Below, piece by piece: positions 1-8,312 of a stretch of 64,000 nucleotides of DNA. A program made the position numbers and the translations under genes. The number at the start of each line of letters is the position of its first letter. Positions within the stretch are counted from its first letter, which is position 1. The notes under the pieces were generated by a model, which ran no database searches, was not told the DNA's origin, and worked only from the letters and a program-made list of their open reading frames with translations. Origin of the DNA: an uncultured Lachnospiraceae bacterium. Its GTDB lineage: Bacteria > Bacillota > Clostridia > Lachnospirales > Lachnospiraceae. The stretch lies in the NCBI GenBank assembly GCA_944381475.1, contig CALWLH010000037.1:1-64000 (forward strand), in the 5' to 3' direction.

Positions 1-55
1 GTAGAGCAATGGACTGAAAATCCATGTGTCGCTGGTTCGATTCCTGCCTGAGGCA
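1..55 (+). tRNA. tRNA-Phe (GAA), 5' truncated by window edge
   Basis: The window opens inside the D arm. The anticodon stem ATGGA/TCCAT closes a seven-base loop with anticodon GAA, followed by a T arm (31-47) with loop TTCGATT and the 3' acceptor strand CTGAGGC plus discriminator A at 55. No CCA is encoded. The T stem GCTGG/CCTGC has a central T-T mismatch. The 5' acceptor strand is outside the window, so acceptor pairing cannot be judged. Confidence 0.75.
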
Positions 56-60
56 TTTGT

Positions 61-136
61 GTGGGTGCGTAGCTCAGTCGGTAGAGCACTTGACTTTTAA
101 TCAAGTTGTCGCGGGTTCGATTCCCGCGTGACTCAC
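61..136 (+). tRNA. tRNA-Lys (UUU), atypical acceptor stem
   Basis: D arm, anticodon stem CTTGA/TCAAG with anticodon TTT at 96-98, and a perfect T stem GCGGG/CCCGC are clear, eight bases after the tRNA-Phe. In standard register the acceptor strands (63-69 and 128-134) do not pair in the three inner positions. A six-pair helix forms instead between 61-66 and 131-136, leaving a three-base internal mismatch. No CCA is encoded. It is either a structurally odd functional tRNA or a degenerate copy. The tRNA identity comes from the anticodon only. Confidence 0.65.
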
Positions 137-186
137 GAAAAGAGATGTTCTGATTTTAAAAGATACAGTATGATAAAGGGAAGGTG

Positions 187-210
187 AGGTCGTCGTCAGG
201 CGGCTTTTTT
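187..210 (+). terminator. Rho-independent terminator of the tRNA operon
   Basis: A six-pair stem (189-194 with 199-204, two G-U pairs) with loop GTCA is followed by six T residues at 205-210. It lies between the tRNAs and the decarboxylase gene. Confidence 0.5.
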
Positions 211-239
211 CATATAAAAATAAGAAAGGAAGGTCAGCT

Positions 240-1709
240 GTGAACAGTCTGGAGGAAGGATTATATAGCTATGGAATGTCTGACTTTTATCCTTTTCATA
301 TGCCGGGACATAAAAGACAGGGCTTCTGTGGTCTGGAAGAATTACCCAATGAGATAAAAAATTTGTTTCAACAGATTTTTAGGATGGATATCACAGAGAT
401 ACCGGGCTTTGATAATCTCCATCATCCGGAGGGTGTAATCAAGGCGCTCATGGAGGAAATGAGGGAATTTTATCAGACAAGGGAAACCTATCTGCTGGTA
501 AATGGATCTACAGCGGGAATATTGGCTTCTCTTTCTGCATGTACAGATATTGGAGACGCCATAGCTGTTGCCCGCAACTGCCATAAATCTGTTTTAAATG
601 CGGCCTTTCTCCGCAATTTAGACGTCCACTATATTCTACCGGAAATAATCGAAGAGTATGGAATTCATGGTGGCGTCTCTCCAGCAAAGGTGGATATCCT
701 TTTAAGAAATAATCCTCATATCAAAGCTGTTTTGATCGTGTCGCCTACATATGAAGGCGTTGTCTCAGATGTGGGAGAGATTGGAAGGATCGTGCATTCC
801 TATAATATTCCGTTGATTGTAGACGAGGCCCACGGAGCCCATTTTTCTTACAGGACAGATGATTCTGTTTTTCCCAGATCGGCATTGCAATACGGAGCAG
901 ATATTGTAATTCAAAGTCTTCATAAAACTTTACCCTCAATGACCCAGACCGCTCTTTTGCATGTAAATGGCAAAGGAGTAAAAAAGGAGGCCATAGAGCA
1001 GTATCTTGGAATTTATCAGACCTCAAGCCCCTCATATATATTGATGGCCAGCGTCAGTATGTGCTTTCACTTTATGAAAAATGAAGGAAGGCGTAAAATG
1101 AGGGAATATGAAAAAAACATCATCGCTCTAAGAAATAGGCTTGTTCAGTTAAAATTAATTGAAATATTAGGAAAAAACCTGGTTGGAAAATATGGTATTT
1201 TCGATTATGATATAGGAAAGCTGGTCTTTATCCCAGAGCGTATGAATTGTACAGGAAAATGGCTGATGGAAAGACTGAGAGAGGATTACCATCTGGAAAT
1301 GGAGATGAGCGCGGTTTCGTATGTGGTAGGCATGACATCGGTGATGGACCGGACAGATGGATATGAAAGACTGCTTCATGGGCTGCAGAGGCTGGAAAAC
1401 AGTTCTTGTAACGAAAAAAAAGCCGATACTTTAAAGGCGCATCGGAGAAGCTTTGAAAATAAGATCCCCTTACAGAAAATAACAAGCACAGAGGCCTTTT
1501 CCAAGAGGGGTGTGTACAAGGAATTCAGAGAATGTTTGGCGCATATCTCAAAGGAAACATTATATGTCTATCCTCCTGGACAGGCCTTCTTAGTTGCCGG
1601 GGAGGTGATTGACAGGAATATATTGGAGCAAATAGCCTGGTATCAGGAGAACGGATTTGAAATATCCGGCTTGACGAAAGCGGGACGTATTTATGTAGTG
1701 GATCAGTGA
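240..1709 (+). CDS. PLP-dependent Orn/Lys/Arg decarboxylase family protein (YaaO-like)
   Basis: Fold-type I PLP enzyme of the Orn/Lys/Arg decarboxylase major-domain family, the group containing B. subtilis SpeA and YaaO. Visible motifs are FHMPGHKR near the N terminus, DITEIPGFDNLHHPEG, the PLP-contact segment VDEAHGAHF and the Schiff-base lysine segment QSLHKTLPSMTQ. The C-terminal domain ends GFEISGLTKAGRIYVVD. At 489 aa it matches the short Firmicutes subgroup. The start is GTG with an AAGGAAGG ribosome site 7 bases upstream. Substrate (arginine, lysine or ornithine) cannot be read from the sequence. It is first in the block that ends with holB-yaaT-trmN6-rsmI, the same relative place as yaaO in Bacillus. 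Confidence 0.85.
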   Translation: MNSLEEGLYSYGMSDFYPFHMPGHKRQGFCGLEELPNEIKNLFQQIFRMDITEIPGFDNLHHPEGVIKALMEEMREFYQTRETYLLVNGSTAGILASLSACTDIGDAIAVARNCHKSVLNAAFLRNLDVHYILPEIIEEYGIHGGVSPAKVDILLRNNPHIKAVLIVSPTYEGVVSDVGEIGRIVHSYNIPLIVDEAHGAHFSYRTDDSVFPRSALQYGADIVIQSLHKTLPSMTQTALLHVNGKGVKKEAIEQYLGIYQTSSPSYILMASVSMCFHFMKNEGRRKMREYEKNIIALRNRLVQLKLIEILGKNLVGKYGIFDYDIGKLVFIPERMNCTGKWLMERLREDYHLEMEMSAVSYVVGMTSVMDRTDGYERLLHGLQRLENSSCNEKKADTLKAHRRSFENKIPLQKITSTEAFSKRGVYKEFRECLAHISKETLYVYPPGQAFLVAGEVIDRNILEQIAWYQENGFEISGLTKAGRIYVVDQ

Positions 1710-1719
1710 GGAAGAGTTT

Positions 1720-2310
1720 GTGGGAAAAATCTTTTATATATTGGGTAAAAGCGCGTCTGGAAAGGACAGCATATATCAGGCGTTGATGAGGGAGGAGCTT
1801 TCATTAAAGCCAGTGATTCTGTATACAACCCGGCCTAAGAGAGATGATGAGCTGGAGGGCCTTTCCTATCATTTTATCAATGATGATGAATTTTTCAGAT
1901 TGAAGGAAGCAGGAAGACTAATAGAATATCGTGAGTATAAGACAATGCACGGAATATGGCGTTATATGACTGTGGATGATGGGCAGATTGACCTTAATCA
2001 GGACAGCTTTCTCATGATTGGAACACTGGAATCCTATAAAAAAACGGCTGCTTATATTGGTCATGAATATATATATCCTATTTATCTGACACTGGATGAT
2101 GGGGAGAGGCTGTTGAGGGCTGTTTCCAGGGAAAAAAAACAAAAGCATCCAAAATATGCGGAGCTATGCAGGAGGTTTCTGGCCGATGAAGAGGATTTCG
2201 CTCCGGAAAAGCTTATGGAATGTAAAATAGATAGGAGCTTCTGCAATCAGGATTTTTCAAAATGCCTGGGGGAGGTTACAGCATATATAAAAGGACTGCT
2301 TGACAAGTGA
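1720..2310 (+). CDS. Guanylate kinase-like P-loop kinase
   Basis: 196 aa. The N terminus has a Walker A (GKSASGKDS), then YTTRPKRDDE and a YHFI segment, the arrangement of the GMP-binding region of guanylate kinases (TTRxxRxxE...YxFI). Family knowledge predicts phosphoryl transfer from ATP to GMP or a related nucleotide. The Walker A differs from the canonical Gmk GPSGxGKGT and the C-terminal half is divergent. The probable start is GTG, 10 bases after the decarboxylase. In Bacillus this slot holds thymidylate kinase (tmk), so a nucleotide kinase fits the context, but the sequence is GMP-kinase-like. It may be a paralogue with altered specificity and not the housekeeping Gmk. Confidence 0.7.
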   Translation: MGKIFYILGKSASGKDSIYQALMREELSLKPVILYTTRPKRDDELEGLSYHFINDDEFFRLKEAGRLIEYREYKTMHGIWRYMTVDDGQIDLNQDSFLMIGTLESYKKTAAYIGHEYIYPIYLTLDDGERLLRAVSREKKQKHPKYAELCRRFLADEEDFAPEKLMECKIDRSFCNQDFSKCLGEVTAYIKGLLDK

Positions 2311-2353
2311 GATATTTTAGAGGAAGGATTTGCAGAGAATCAGAGGATATGCT

Positions 2354-2929
2354 ATGGAAAAGAAAAAGAACAACATTTTAAAGATCATAAACAACGCCTC
2401 ATCCATGATGATATTTTTAGTTTTTCTGGTTATGTGTGTCGGAATTGCAGCTGTAATTGGCGTTTATTCCGTAAAAAAAGTAGAACAAAATAAGGAGACC
2501 AATTCATCAGTAAACAACAGCGCTGCACAGGAGCAGTCCGGGGAGACAGCAAGGAATACAGAGGAGGAGAAATCCACGGAGGAAGCTGGCAAAGAAGTCG
2601 TATTTGAGGACTGCGGGGAAGATGGCGTGCTGGTAACCATGATTCATACCGGAGAATGGGGGAGTAAAAATGATTTATTTACCCAGTATGATATTTATAT
2701 CGATAATACCACAGGCCAGGAAATAAGAGATTGGCGTATCAGAATAAAGGTTGGAGAGGAAGCGGCCTGCAATAATATCTGGAACGGTGAGGCGAAGGTG
2801 ACAGATGGAGTTTTAACGGTTACACCCGCAGAATTTAATAAAAGCATCAGCTCCAAAACCCAGGCAACAGTGGGAATCATCATTCAGAAAGCAGGAGCAT
2901 TAGCATTTGAAAATATCAGCTTTAAATAA
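2354..2929 (+). CDS. Membrane-anchored protein with CBM2-like domain
   Basis: 191 aa from ATG 2354 (AGAGG seven bases upstream); a TTG at 2330 is possible but too close to its Shine-Dalgarno. Residues about 13-37 form one hydrophobic anchor (FLVFLVMCVGIAAVIGVY). A Ser/Glu/Thr-rich spacer follows, then a C-terminal beta-sandwich domain of about 95 residues. Its spacing of Trp and Asn (EWGSKND, IDNTTG, DWRIRI, NNIWNG, and a closing TVGIIIQ) resembles family 2 carbohydrate-binding modules. The domain is predicted to face outside. It has no catalytic domain. Its position between the kinase and holB is unusual, because yaaQ and yaaR are expected there. Function is unknown. Confidence 0.65.
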   Translation: MEKKKNNILKIINNASSMMIFLVFLVMCVGIAAVIGVYSVKKVEQNKETNSSVNNSAAQEQSGETARNTEEEKSTEEAGKEVVFEDCGEDGVLVTMIHTGEWGSKNDLFTQYDIYIDNTTGQEIRDWRIRIKVGEEAACNNIWNGEAKVTDGVLTVTPAEFNKSISSKTQATVGIIIQKAGALAFENISFK

Positions 2930-2968
2930 TTCATGTCCCATGCCAAAAGCTGAGAAATGGAGATGATT

Positions 2969-3976
2969 ATGCCCGATTTTAGCAAGGTATATGGAAACCG
3001 TTTAGTTTTAAATAATTTGAAAAATGCCGTCGCATATAACAGGGTGGCGCATTGCTATATGTTTTGGGGACAGGATGGATTGGGAAAAAGGATGGTGGCC
3101 AAGGCTTTTGCAAAAACCATCCAGTGCGAGTCGGAGGGTGAAAGGCCCTGCGGCATGTGCGCATCCTGCAAACAGGTGGAAAATGAGAACCATCCCGATG
3201 TGATTTATGTGAAGCACGAAAAGCCATCTGTGTTTGGAGTGGATGATATCAGAGTGGGACTGAACCGCAGTATAGTGATAAAGCCCTATAAATCTGAAAA
3301 AAAAATATATATATTGGAGGATGGCGAGCTGTTAAATGCCCAGGCACAGAATGCCATGTTAAAGACTATTGAGGAGCCGCCAGCATATGCGGTTATACTG
3401 ATCCTTACAAGCAACAGAGAGGTCTTTCTTCCAACCATACTGAGCCGGTGCGTGGAGCTGGCGATGCAGCCGGTACGTGATGGGGATGTGATAAAATTCC
3501 TTACGGAAAGAGGCTTTCAAATAGATGGCAAGAAAAATGAGGTGCTGCGATTTGCAGGGGGTAATATAGGAAGAGCCATTCACTTTCTGGAGGATGAGAA
3601 TTATCAGAAAATGGTACAGGATATTCAGGAGGTGCTTTGTGGTTTGTCCGCTGCCGGCAGCGGAGATATAAAAGAATATGTGGAAAGGCTCCTGGTCTAT
3701 AAGGAACAAATGCCGCTTATTTTGGAGCAGTTTCGGCTATGGTTCAGGGATGTGTTTTTATATAAAATGGGCGCCTCTGTAGAATATGGAGGAGAGGCCG
3801 GAAGATTTGTGAGAGAGCAAGCCTCCCATTATCAATATGAGGATCTGTCTGTGATATTGAAAGAAATAGAAAAATTCCAGGCAAGACTGAAGGTGAATGT
3901 AAATATGGAGCTGTCGATGGAGGTTTTGCTCTTTGCGCTGAAGCCTGGGACAGGACTGCAAAATCCTGGAATTTGA
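2969..3976 (+). CDS. holB: DNA polymerase III subunit delta'
   Basis: 335 aa AAA+ clamp-loader subunit. The P-loop-like segment FWGQDGLGKRMVAKAF lies near residue 35, a zinc-binding Cys cluster CGMCASCKQ near residue 65, and the sensor 1 region AMLKTIEEPP with LTSNREVFLPTILSRC (SRC motif) follows. It acts in the DnaX complex that loads the beta clamp. ATG 2969 is preferred because GGAG lies six bases upstream; ATGs at 2957 and 2963 are alternatives. The gene lies directly before yaaT, the conserved Firmicutes order. Confidence 0.9.
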   Translation: MPDFSKVYGNRLVLNNLKNAVAYNRVAHCYMFWGQDGLGKRMVAKAFAKTIQCESEGERPCGMCASCKQVENENHPDVIYVKHEKPSVFGVDDIRVGLNRSIVIKPYKSEKKIYILEDGELLNAQAQNAMLKTIEEPPAYAVILILTSNREVFLPTILSRCVELAMQPVRDGDVIKFLTERGFQIDGKKNEVLRFAGGNIGRAIHFLEDENYQKMVQDIQEVLCGLSAAGSGDIKEYVERLLVYKEQMPLILEQFRLWFRDVFLYKMGASVEYGGEAGRFVREQASHYQYEDLSVILKEIEKFQARLKVNVNMELSMEVLLFALKPGTGLQNPGI

Positions 3977-4116
3977 CATAGGCAGAGGACTGTGGTAAAA
4001 TAAACTATTCTTCCTGTCATAATAAAAGGGATATAAAAAAATTTCCGGTATTACTTCAGGAGAGATATCAAGCATATATTTCAGTTTAAAATGGTGCTGT
4101 ATAGATGGGAGAATCA

Positions 4117-5304
4117 ATGGTCAGAATTATTGGCGTGCGCTTTAAGAGCGTTGGAAAGATTTATTATTTTGATCCTATGGATTTTGACATCCATGTGGGG
4201 GATCATGTGGTGGTGGAGACTGCCAGAGGCAAGGAGCTGGGGCGCGTAGTAATAGGAATACGGGAGGTCAGCGAGGATTCTGTTGTTATGCCCTTAAGAC
4301 CGGTTTCCCGAATGGCAACAGATGAGGATATCCAGATTGATGCTCAGAACAGGATTCGTGAGAAGGAAGCATTTGCAGTCTGTAACGAGAAAATAAAAAT
4401 GCATGGGCTGGAAATGAAGCTGGTGGAGGTGGAGTATACCTTTGACGGCAGTAAAATCCTGTTTTACTTTACTGCGGATGGAAGGGTGGACTTCAGGGAG
4501 CTTGTGAAGGATCTGGCTTTCATTTTTAAGACCCGCATTGAGCTGCGTCAGATTGGAGTCAGAGATGAAACGAAGGCTTTGGGCGGAATAGGTATATGCG
4601 GACGGGTTTTGTGCTGTCACAGTTATCTGCCGGAATTTGTTCCTGTGTCAATAAAGATGGCAAAGGAACAAAATCTTCCCCTTAATCCCACAAAGATCTC
4701 TGGAATCTGCGGAAGATTGATGTGCTGCCTGAAAAACGAGCAGGAAACCTATGAATGGCTGAACAGCAAATGTCCCAATGTGGGTGATCTGGTTCAGACT
4801 AACGACGGCTTTAAGGGCGAGGTCAGCAGTGTAAATGTGCTGCGCCAGCAGGTGAAAGTGATCGTAACGCTTGGAAGGGATGAAAGAGAAGTACGGGAAT
4901 ACCGGGTGGAGGATTTAAAGTTTACCCGGGGAAGAAAATACAGGGATGAAAAACCAGATAACCATGAGATTGCGCAGCTTGAGGCCCTGGAGCAGATGGA
5001 TGGTCAGAGCAGAGTGCAGGAGGAGGACAGAGGAGGACGACCTGCAAGACAAGGCCGGAGCGGCAAAGGCCAGAGACATCAGGAGGGCAGACAAAGCAGG
5101 GATCGTCAGGAGAAAAGAGAAGCCCATAAGAGTCAGGAGCATCGCGAGGGCAGAGCTGGCAATCAGAAAAATCACGAAGTAAAAAACAGGGATGAACGGG
5201 GAAGAAGGGAACGCACACAACGCCGCAGCCAGGATTACAGAAATAGCAGACAGGAAGGCTCTTCCAATAATGGTTCTGCATACACAGAGAAAGAATTTAT
5301 ATGA
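4117..5304 (+). CDS. yaaT: PSP1-domain protein YaaT (stage 0 sporulation protein)
   Basis: 395 aa. The PSP1 domain occupies roughly residues 1-270, with two Cys motifs: CGRVLCC at C161/C166/C167 and CGRLMCC at C198/C203/C204. In B. subtilis YaaT works with YlbF and YmcA as the RNase Y specificity complex that affects sporulation, biofilm and competence. The start is ATG 4117 with GGGAG five bases upstream (an in-frame ATG at 4105 lacks one). About 100 C-terminal residues form a low-complexity Arg/Gln/Glu/Gly/Lys-rich tail beyond the usual fold. The stop overlaps the trmN6 start by four bases, suggesting translational coupling. Confidence 0.9.
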   Translation: MVRIIGVRFKSVGKIYYFDPMDFDIHVGDHVVVETARGKELGRVVIGIREVSEDSVVMPLRPVSRMATDEDIQIDAQNRIREKEAFAVCNEKIKMHGLEMKLVEVEYTFDGSKILFYFTADGRVDFRELVKDLAFIFKTRIELRQIGVRDETKALGGIGICGRVLCCHSYLPEFVPVSIKMAKEQNLPLNPTKISGICGRLMCCLKNEQETYEWLNSKCPNVGDLVQTNDGFKGEVSSVNVLRQQVKVIVTLGRDEREVREYRVEDLKFTRGRKYRDEKPDNHEIAQLEALEQMDGQSRVQEEDRGGRPARQGRSGKGQRHQEGRQSRDRQEKREAHKSQEHREGRAGNQKNHEVKNRDERGRRERTQRRSQDYRNSRQEGSSNNGSAYTEKEFI

Positions 5305-6068
5305 TGGAAGTGACAATCAGGGAAACAGAGCGTATTGATGAGTTAAATGGCAGGGGCTACCGCATTATTCAGGATAGAGATGGTTTTTGCTTTGGCTTGG
5401 ATGCAGTCCTTTTGTCCAGCTTTGCCATCGTTAAAGAAGGGGATCACGTTTTGGATCTGGGTACAGGTACAGGGGTGATCCCCATTCTTTTGGAAGCAAA
5501 GACCAAGGGAGCACATTTTACCGGTATCGAACTACAGCAGGATGTGGCGGATATGGCCCGGCGCAGTGTGCAGATGAATAACCTTACCGGCAAGGTGGAT
5601 ATTGTAACGGGGGACTTGTGTAAGGCTGTGGAAATCTTTGGAAAATCCAGCTTTTCTGTCGTTACATCCAATCCTCCTTATATGACATATACAGGAGGTT
5701 TGGTGAGTCCTAATGAGAGAAAAGCGATCTCAAGAAGTGAGATCAAGTGCAAGCTTTCCGATGTCATATCCCAGGCTGCGGCGCTCCTGGTTCCAGGAGG
5801 AAGATTTTACATGGTTCACCGGCCTTATAGATTGTCGGAGATCATGGTTCTTATGGAAAAAAACGGTCTTGCGGTGCGTTACCTCCGCTTTGTTTACTCC
5901 AGTGTTGACAAGGGGGCCAATCTGCTGCTCATAGAGGGAATTCGCGGCGCAAAGCATCAGGCGGTGGTGGAGAAACCCTGTATTATATTTGATAAGCCGG
6001 GGGTATACTGCCCTGAAATCACAGATATTTATTTTCATGAAAAACTGATGGAGCATGGAACGGGTTAA
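5301..6068 (+). CDS. trmN6: tRNA1(Val) (adenine(37)-N6)-methyltransferase, YabB type
   Basis: 255 aa SAM-dependent methyltransferase. Motif I is VLDLGTGTGVIPI near residue 50, an acidic motif II (GIEL) follows, and the N6-adenine signature NPPYMTY sits near residue 123. The family methylates N6 of A37 in tRNA1(Val). The start overlaps yaaT by four bases. The order yaaT-yabB-rsmI is that of Bacillus. Either ATG of the ATGATG pair at 5301/5304 could be used. Confidence 0.87.
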   Translation: MMEVTIRETERIDELNGRGYRIIQDRDGFCFGLDAVLLSSFAIVKEGDHVLDLGTGTGVIPILLEAKTKGAHFTGIELQQDVADMARRSVQMNNLTGKVDIVTGDLCKAVEIFGKSSFSVVTSNPPYMTYTGGLVSPNERKAISRSEIKCKLSDVISQAAALLVPGGRFYMVHRPYRLSEIMVLMEKNGLAVRYLRFVYSSVDKGANLLLIEGIRGAKHQAVVEKPCIIFDKPGVYCPEITDIYFHEKLMEHGTG

Positions 6069-6142
6069 AACATCAGTTTAGAGACCGATTGGGAAATAAT
6101 TGAGTTTGGAAAATTATTTTTGACTGATGAAGCGAGGAAAAA

Positions 6143-6994
6143 ATGCCAGGAAAACTGTATTTATGTGCAACACCCATAGGAAATCTTGAGGATATGACCT
6201 TTCGTGCTGTCAGAGTGCTCAAAGAGGTTGATCTGATCGCTGCGGAGGACACAAGAAACAGCATCAGAATTTTAAATCATTTTGAGATCCATACGCCCAT
6301 GACCAGCTATCATGAATTTAATAAATATGATAAGGGACATTTCCTCGTCCAGCAGATGCTAGAGGGAAAAAATGTGGCTGTTATCACGGATGCGGGAACG
6401 CCGGGAATATCCGACCCTGGCTATGAACTGGTTGTGCTATGCAGGGAGGCAGGGATAGAGGTGACCGCTCTGCCCGGATGCGTGGCAGCTATTACAGCAC
6501 TTACCATCTCCGGTCTGCCTACCAGACGCTTCGTTTTTGAGGGGTTTTTACCTACTGATAAGAAGGAGCAGAAAGAGGCTTTGGAGAGATTAAGGCTGGA
6601 AACCAGAACCATTATAATCTATGAAGCGCCTCATAGACTGGTAAAAACATTGGAGCTGTTAAATGAGGAGCTTGGAAATCGAAAGATAAGCATCTGCCGG
6701 GAGCTGACAAAAAAGCATGAGCAGGTTTATGCAGCAGATCTTTTGGAGGCTTTGGAATATTACAGGAACCATGAGCCAAGGGGAGAATGCGTCCTTATCC
6801 TTTCTGGAGCGGATAATAAGCAGATTAAGCTTGACAGACAGAGAGACTGGCTTACAATGGATATTCATGACCACATGACTCTCTATGAAAAACAGGGTAT
6901 CGAGAGAAAGGAAGCCATGAAGCTTGTGGCAAGAGACCGGGGCGTCACAAAAAGGCAGGTTTACCAGCAGCTTCTTCAGGAAAAGAGCCATTAA
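6143..6994 (+). CDS. rsmI: 16S rRNA (cytidine(1402)-2'-O)-methyltransferase
   Basis: 283 aa tetrapyrrole-methylase-fold enzyme. It has the N-terminal LYLCATPIGNLEDMTFRAV, AEDTRNS and the SAM-loop signature TDAGTPGISDPGYELV near residues 80-95. It 2'-O-methylates C1402 in the ribosomal P site. The ribosome site GAGGAAA precedes ATG 6143. It is the last gene of the holB-yaaT block and its 3' end faces the phospholipase-like gene on the other strand. Confidence 0.92.
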   Translation: MPGKLYLCATPIGNLEDMTFRAVRVLKEVDLIAAEDTRNSIRILNHFEIHTPMTSYHEFNKYDKGHFLVQQMLEGKNVAVITDAGTPGISDPGYELVVLCREAGIEVTALPGCVAAITALTISGLPTRRFVFEGFLPTDKKEQKEALERLRLETRTIIIYEAPHRLVKTLELLNEELGNRKISICRELTKKHEQVYAADLLEALEYYRNHEPRGECVLILSGADNKQIKLDRQRDWLTMDIHDHMTLYEKQGIERKEAMKLVARDRGVTKRQVYQQLLQEKSH

Positions 6995-7041
6995 TAATAA
7001 TCAGAGATAGGGAATCTTATTAAAGAATAGCGGGATATAAA

Positions 7042-7072
7042 CAGGGAGAGTCGGTTACACCGATTCTCCCTG
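7042..7072. terminator. Hairpin between convergent genes
   Basis: CAGGGAGA-g-TCGGT pairs with ACCGA-t-TCTCCCTG around loop TAC, giving 13 pairs with one internal mismatch. The right arm overlaps the last codons of the minus-strand gene. T-tracts on either side are weak, so it may act in both directions as a barrier between rsmI and the convergent gene. Confidence 0.5.
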
Positions 7073-7888
7073 AAAATTTAAGTGAAGTCCTGTAAGCTTG
7101 ATCATACCGGAAAGGCAGTCGGTCTCGTCCAGGTCAAATAGTGAATCGATTTCTATAAGAAGCTTTGCCGCTTCCGGAATTTCCTCCCTTACCAGCTTTA
7201 GCAGATGAGGATTTGTAACCTCGCTCTTTGGATTGACATGCGTGTGCATGATGTGCCCCTGAGCCATGGAATAAATGCCGAAGGTTTTGCAGATGCGTTC
7301 CAGAGCCTTACGCCGTCTGCGGCTGGGGGCAAAGAGTATCATCTTGTAAAAATACATATCCTTTAATGCCCGATATATGGCAGTGGTGGTGATACCGGGA
7401 TAGCTTCTATACAAAGGAGAAATTCCAAGAGCTGTCCCAAGATCCTTAGGCACCAATTTGTAAACCGGGTAGTGCAGGGGATCATGTCCCCGTTTGATGA
7501 GAAGAAAGCGATCAAATTCCGTTTCCAGCTCAATGTGGTTGAAATGCAGCTCTTTTACCATAAAATTAATATAGGGATGGCATTTGCTGTCCAACAGATA
7601 GTGCAGGATAAAGCCCAGGTAGTAGCAGTATTCAGGTGTGTCCTTGCCCTTGTTGTAGATCATCCTGGTTGCAGGAATCAGCCATTGAAGCAGGGACTGG
7701 TCATGCATATTGGTACCGGTGGAGTTGATTCTGTTTTTTGAGAACGGGTGATAGAAAAACAATATATCCGGTCCCTGCAGGCCAATTTGATAAAGATTAG
7801 GATATTCGTAGATAATTTCCTTCATCTCCTGGGGAAGGTTGTTTAATACGGCTTTTCCAAAAGCTTCGTGAGTGTAAATTGACGGCAT
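7055..7888 (-). CDS. Zinc-dependent phospholipase C family protein
   Basis: 277 aa. The N terminus MPSIYTHEAFG, followed by QIGLQGPDILFFYHPF, a HYLLDSKCHPY segment and a HIELETEFDRF segment, supplies the His/Asp/Glu pattern of the clostridial zinc-dependent phospholipase C fold (family of alpha-toxin and S1/P1 nuclease-like all-alpha hydrolases). No signal peptide is visible, so it is probably intracellular, unlike the secreted toxins. Its substrate is unknown. It is a lone gene on the minus strand, convergent with rsmI. Confidence 0.75.
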   Translation of the reverse strand: MPSIYTHEAFGKAVLNNLPQEMKEIIYEYPNLYQIGLQGPDILFFYHPFSKNRINSTGTNMHDQSLLQWLIPATRMIYNKGKDTPEYCYYLGFILHYLLDSKCHPYINFMVKELHFNHIELETEFDRFLLIKRGHDPLHYPVYKLVPKDLGTALGISPLYRSYPGITTTAIYRALKDMYFYKMILFAPSRRRRKALERICKTFGIYSMAQGHIMHTHVNPKSEVTNPHLLKLVREEIPEAAKLLIEIDSLFDLDETDCLSGMIKLTGLHLNFQGESV

Positions 7889-8148
7889 AGAATCCTCATT
7901 TCCTGGTCAGTCAAAACACCTTTTGACTCCATCATCATATGACTCTATTTTACCCCTATTTTTTAAGATTAGCAAGATTGTAAAGGACAAATTAAAAAAA
8001 TGTTCAGATATTTTTTTATCTTAACAGAAGACCGGGAGCACACGGCAAAAAAACAAAAAAATAAGGTTGCGGGCTAGGGGTGCAATTGAAATTAAAGAAA
8101 AAATGTGTATTTTTAACAGTTCATGAGTAAAAATCACCAAAAAACAAT

Positions 8149-8177
8149 TTGACATTTTGTAGTAAACATACTATAAT
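8149..8177 (+). promoter_or_regulatory. Sigma-A promoter of the HPr-like gene
   Basis: TTGACA at 8149-8154 and TATAAT at 8172-8177 with a 17-base spacer, a perfect consensus. Transcription should begin near 8184, giving an unusually long leader of about 130 bases before ATG 8313. The rest of 7889-8312 is AT-rich and shows no gene I can support. Confidence 0.85.
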
Positions 8178-8312
8178 GCGTCCGAACTGGAAAATAATCC
8201 AGTGAAGTGTTTATTTATGTGCGGAAATTCTAGGAGAGAACCGCTGGACAGCCGGGAACAGGAAACCGAAACTTTTTGCAATAAGTGCATCGGCACGGAA
8301 AAGAGGGATGGG

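Noticed and set aside
4915-5316. Long minus-strand open frames under the yaaT tail
   Set aside because: They are the antisense of the low-complexity Arg/Gln/Glu region; no ribosome site, and yaaT is certain.
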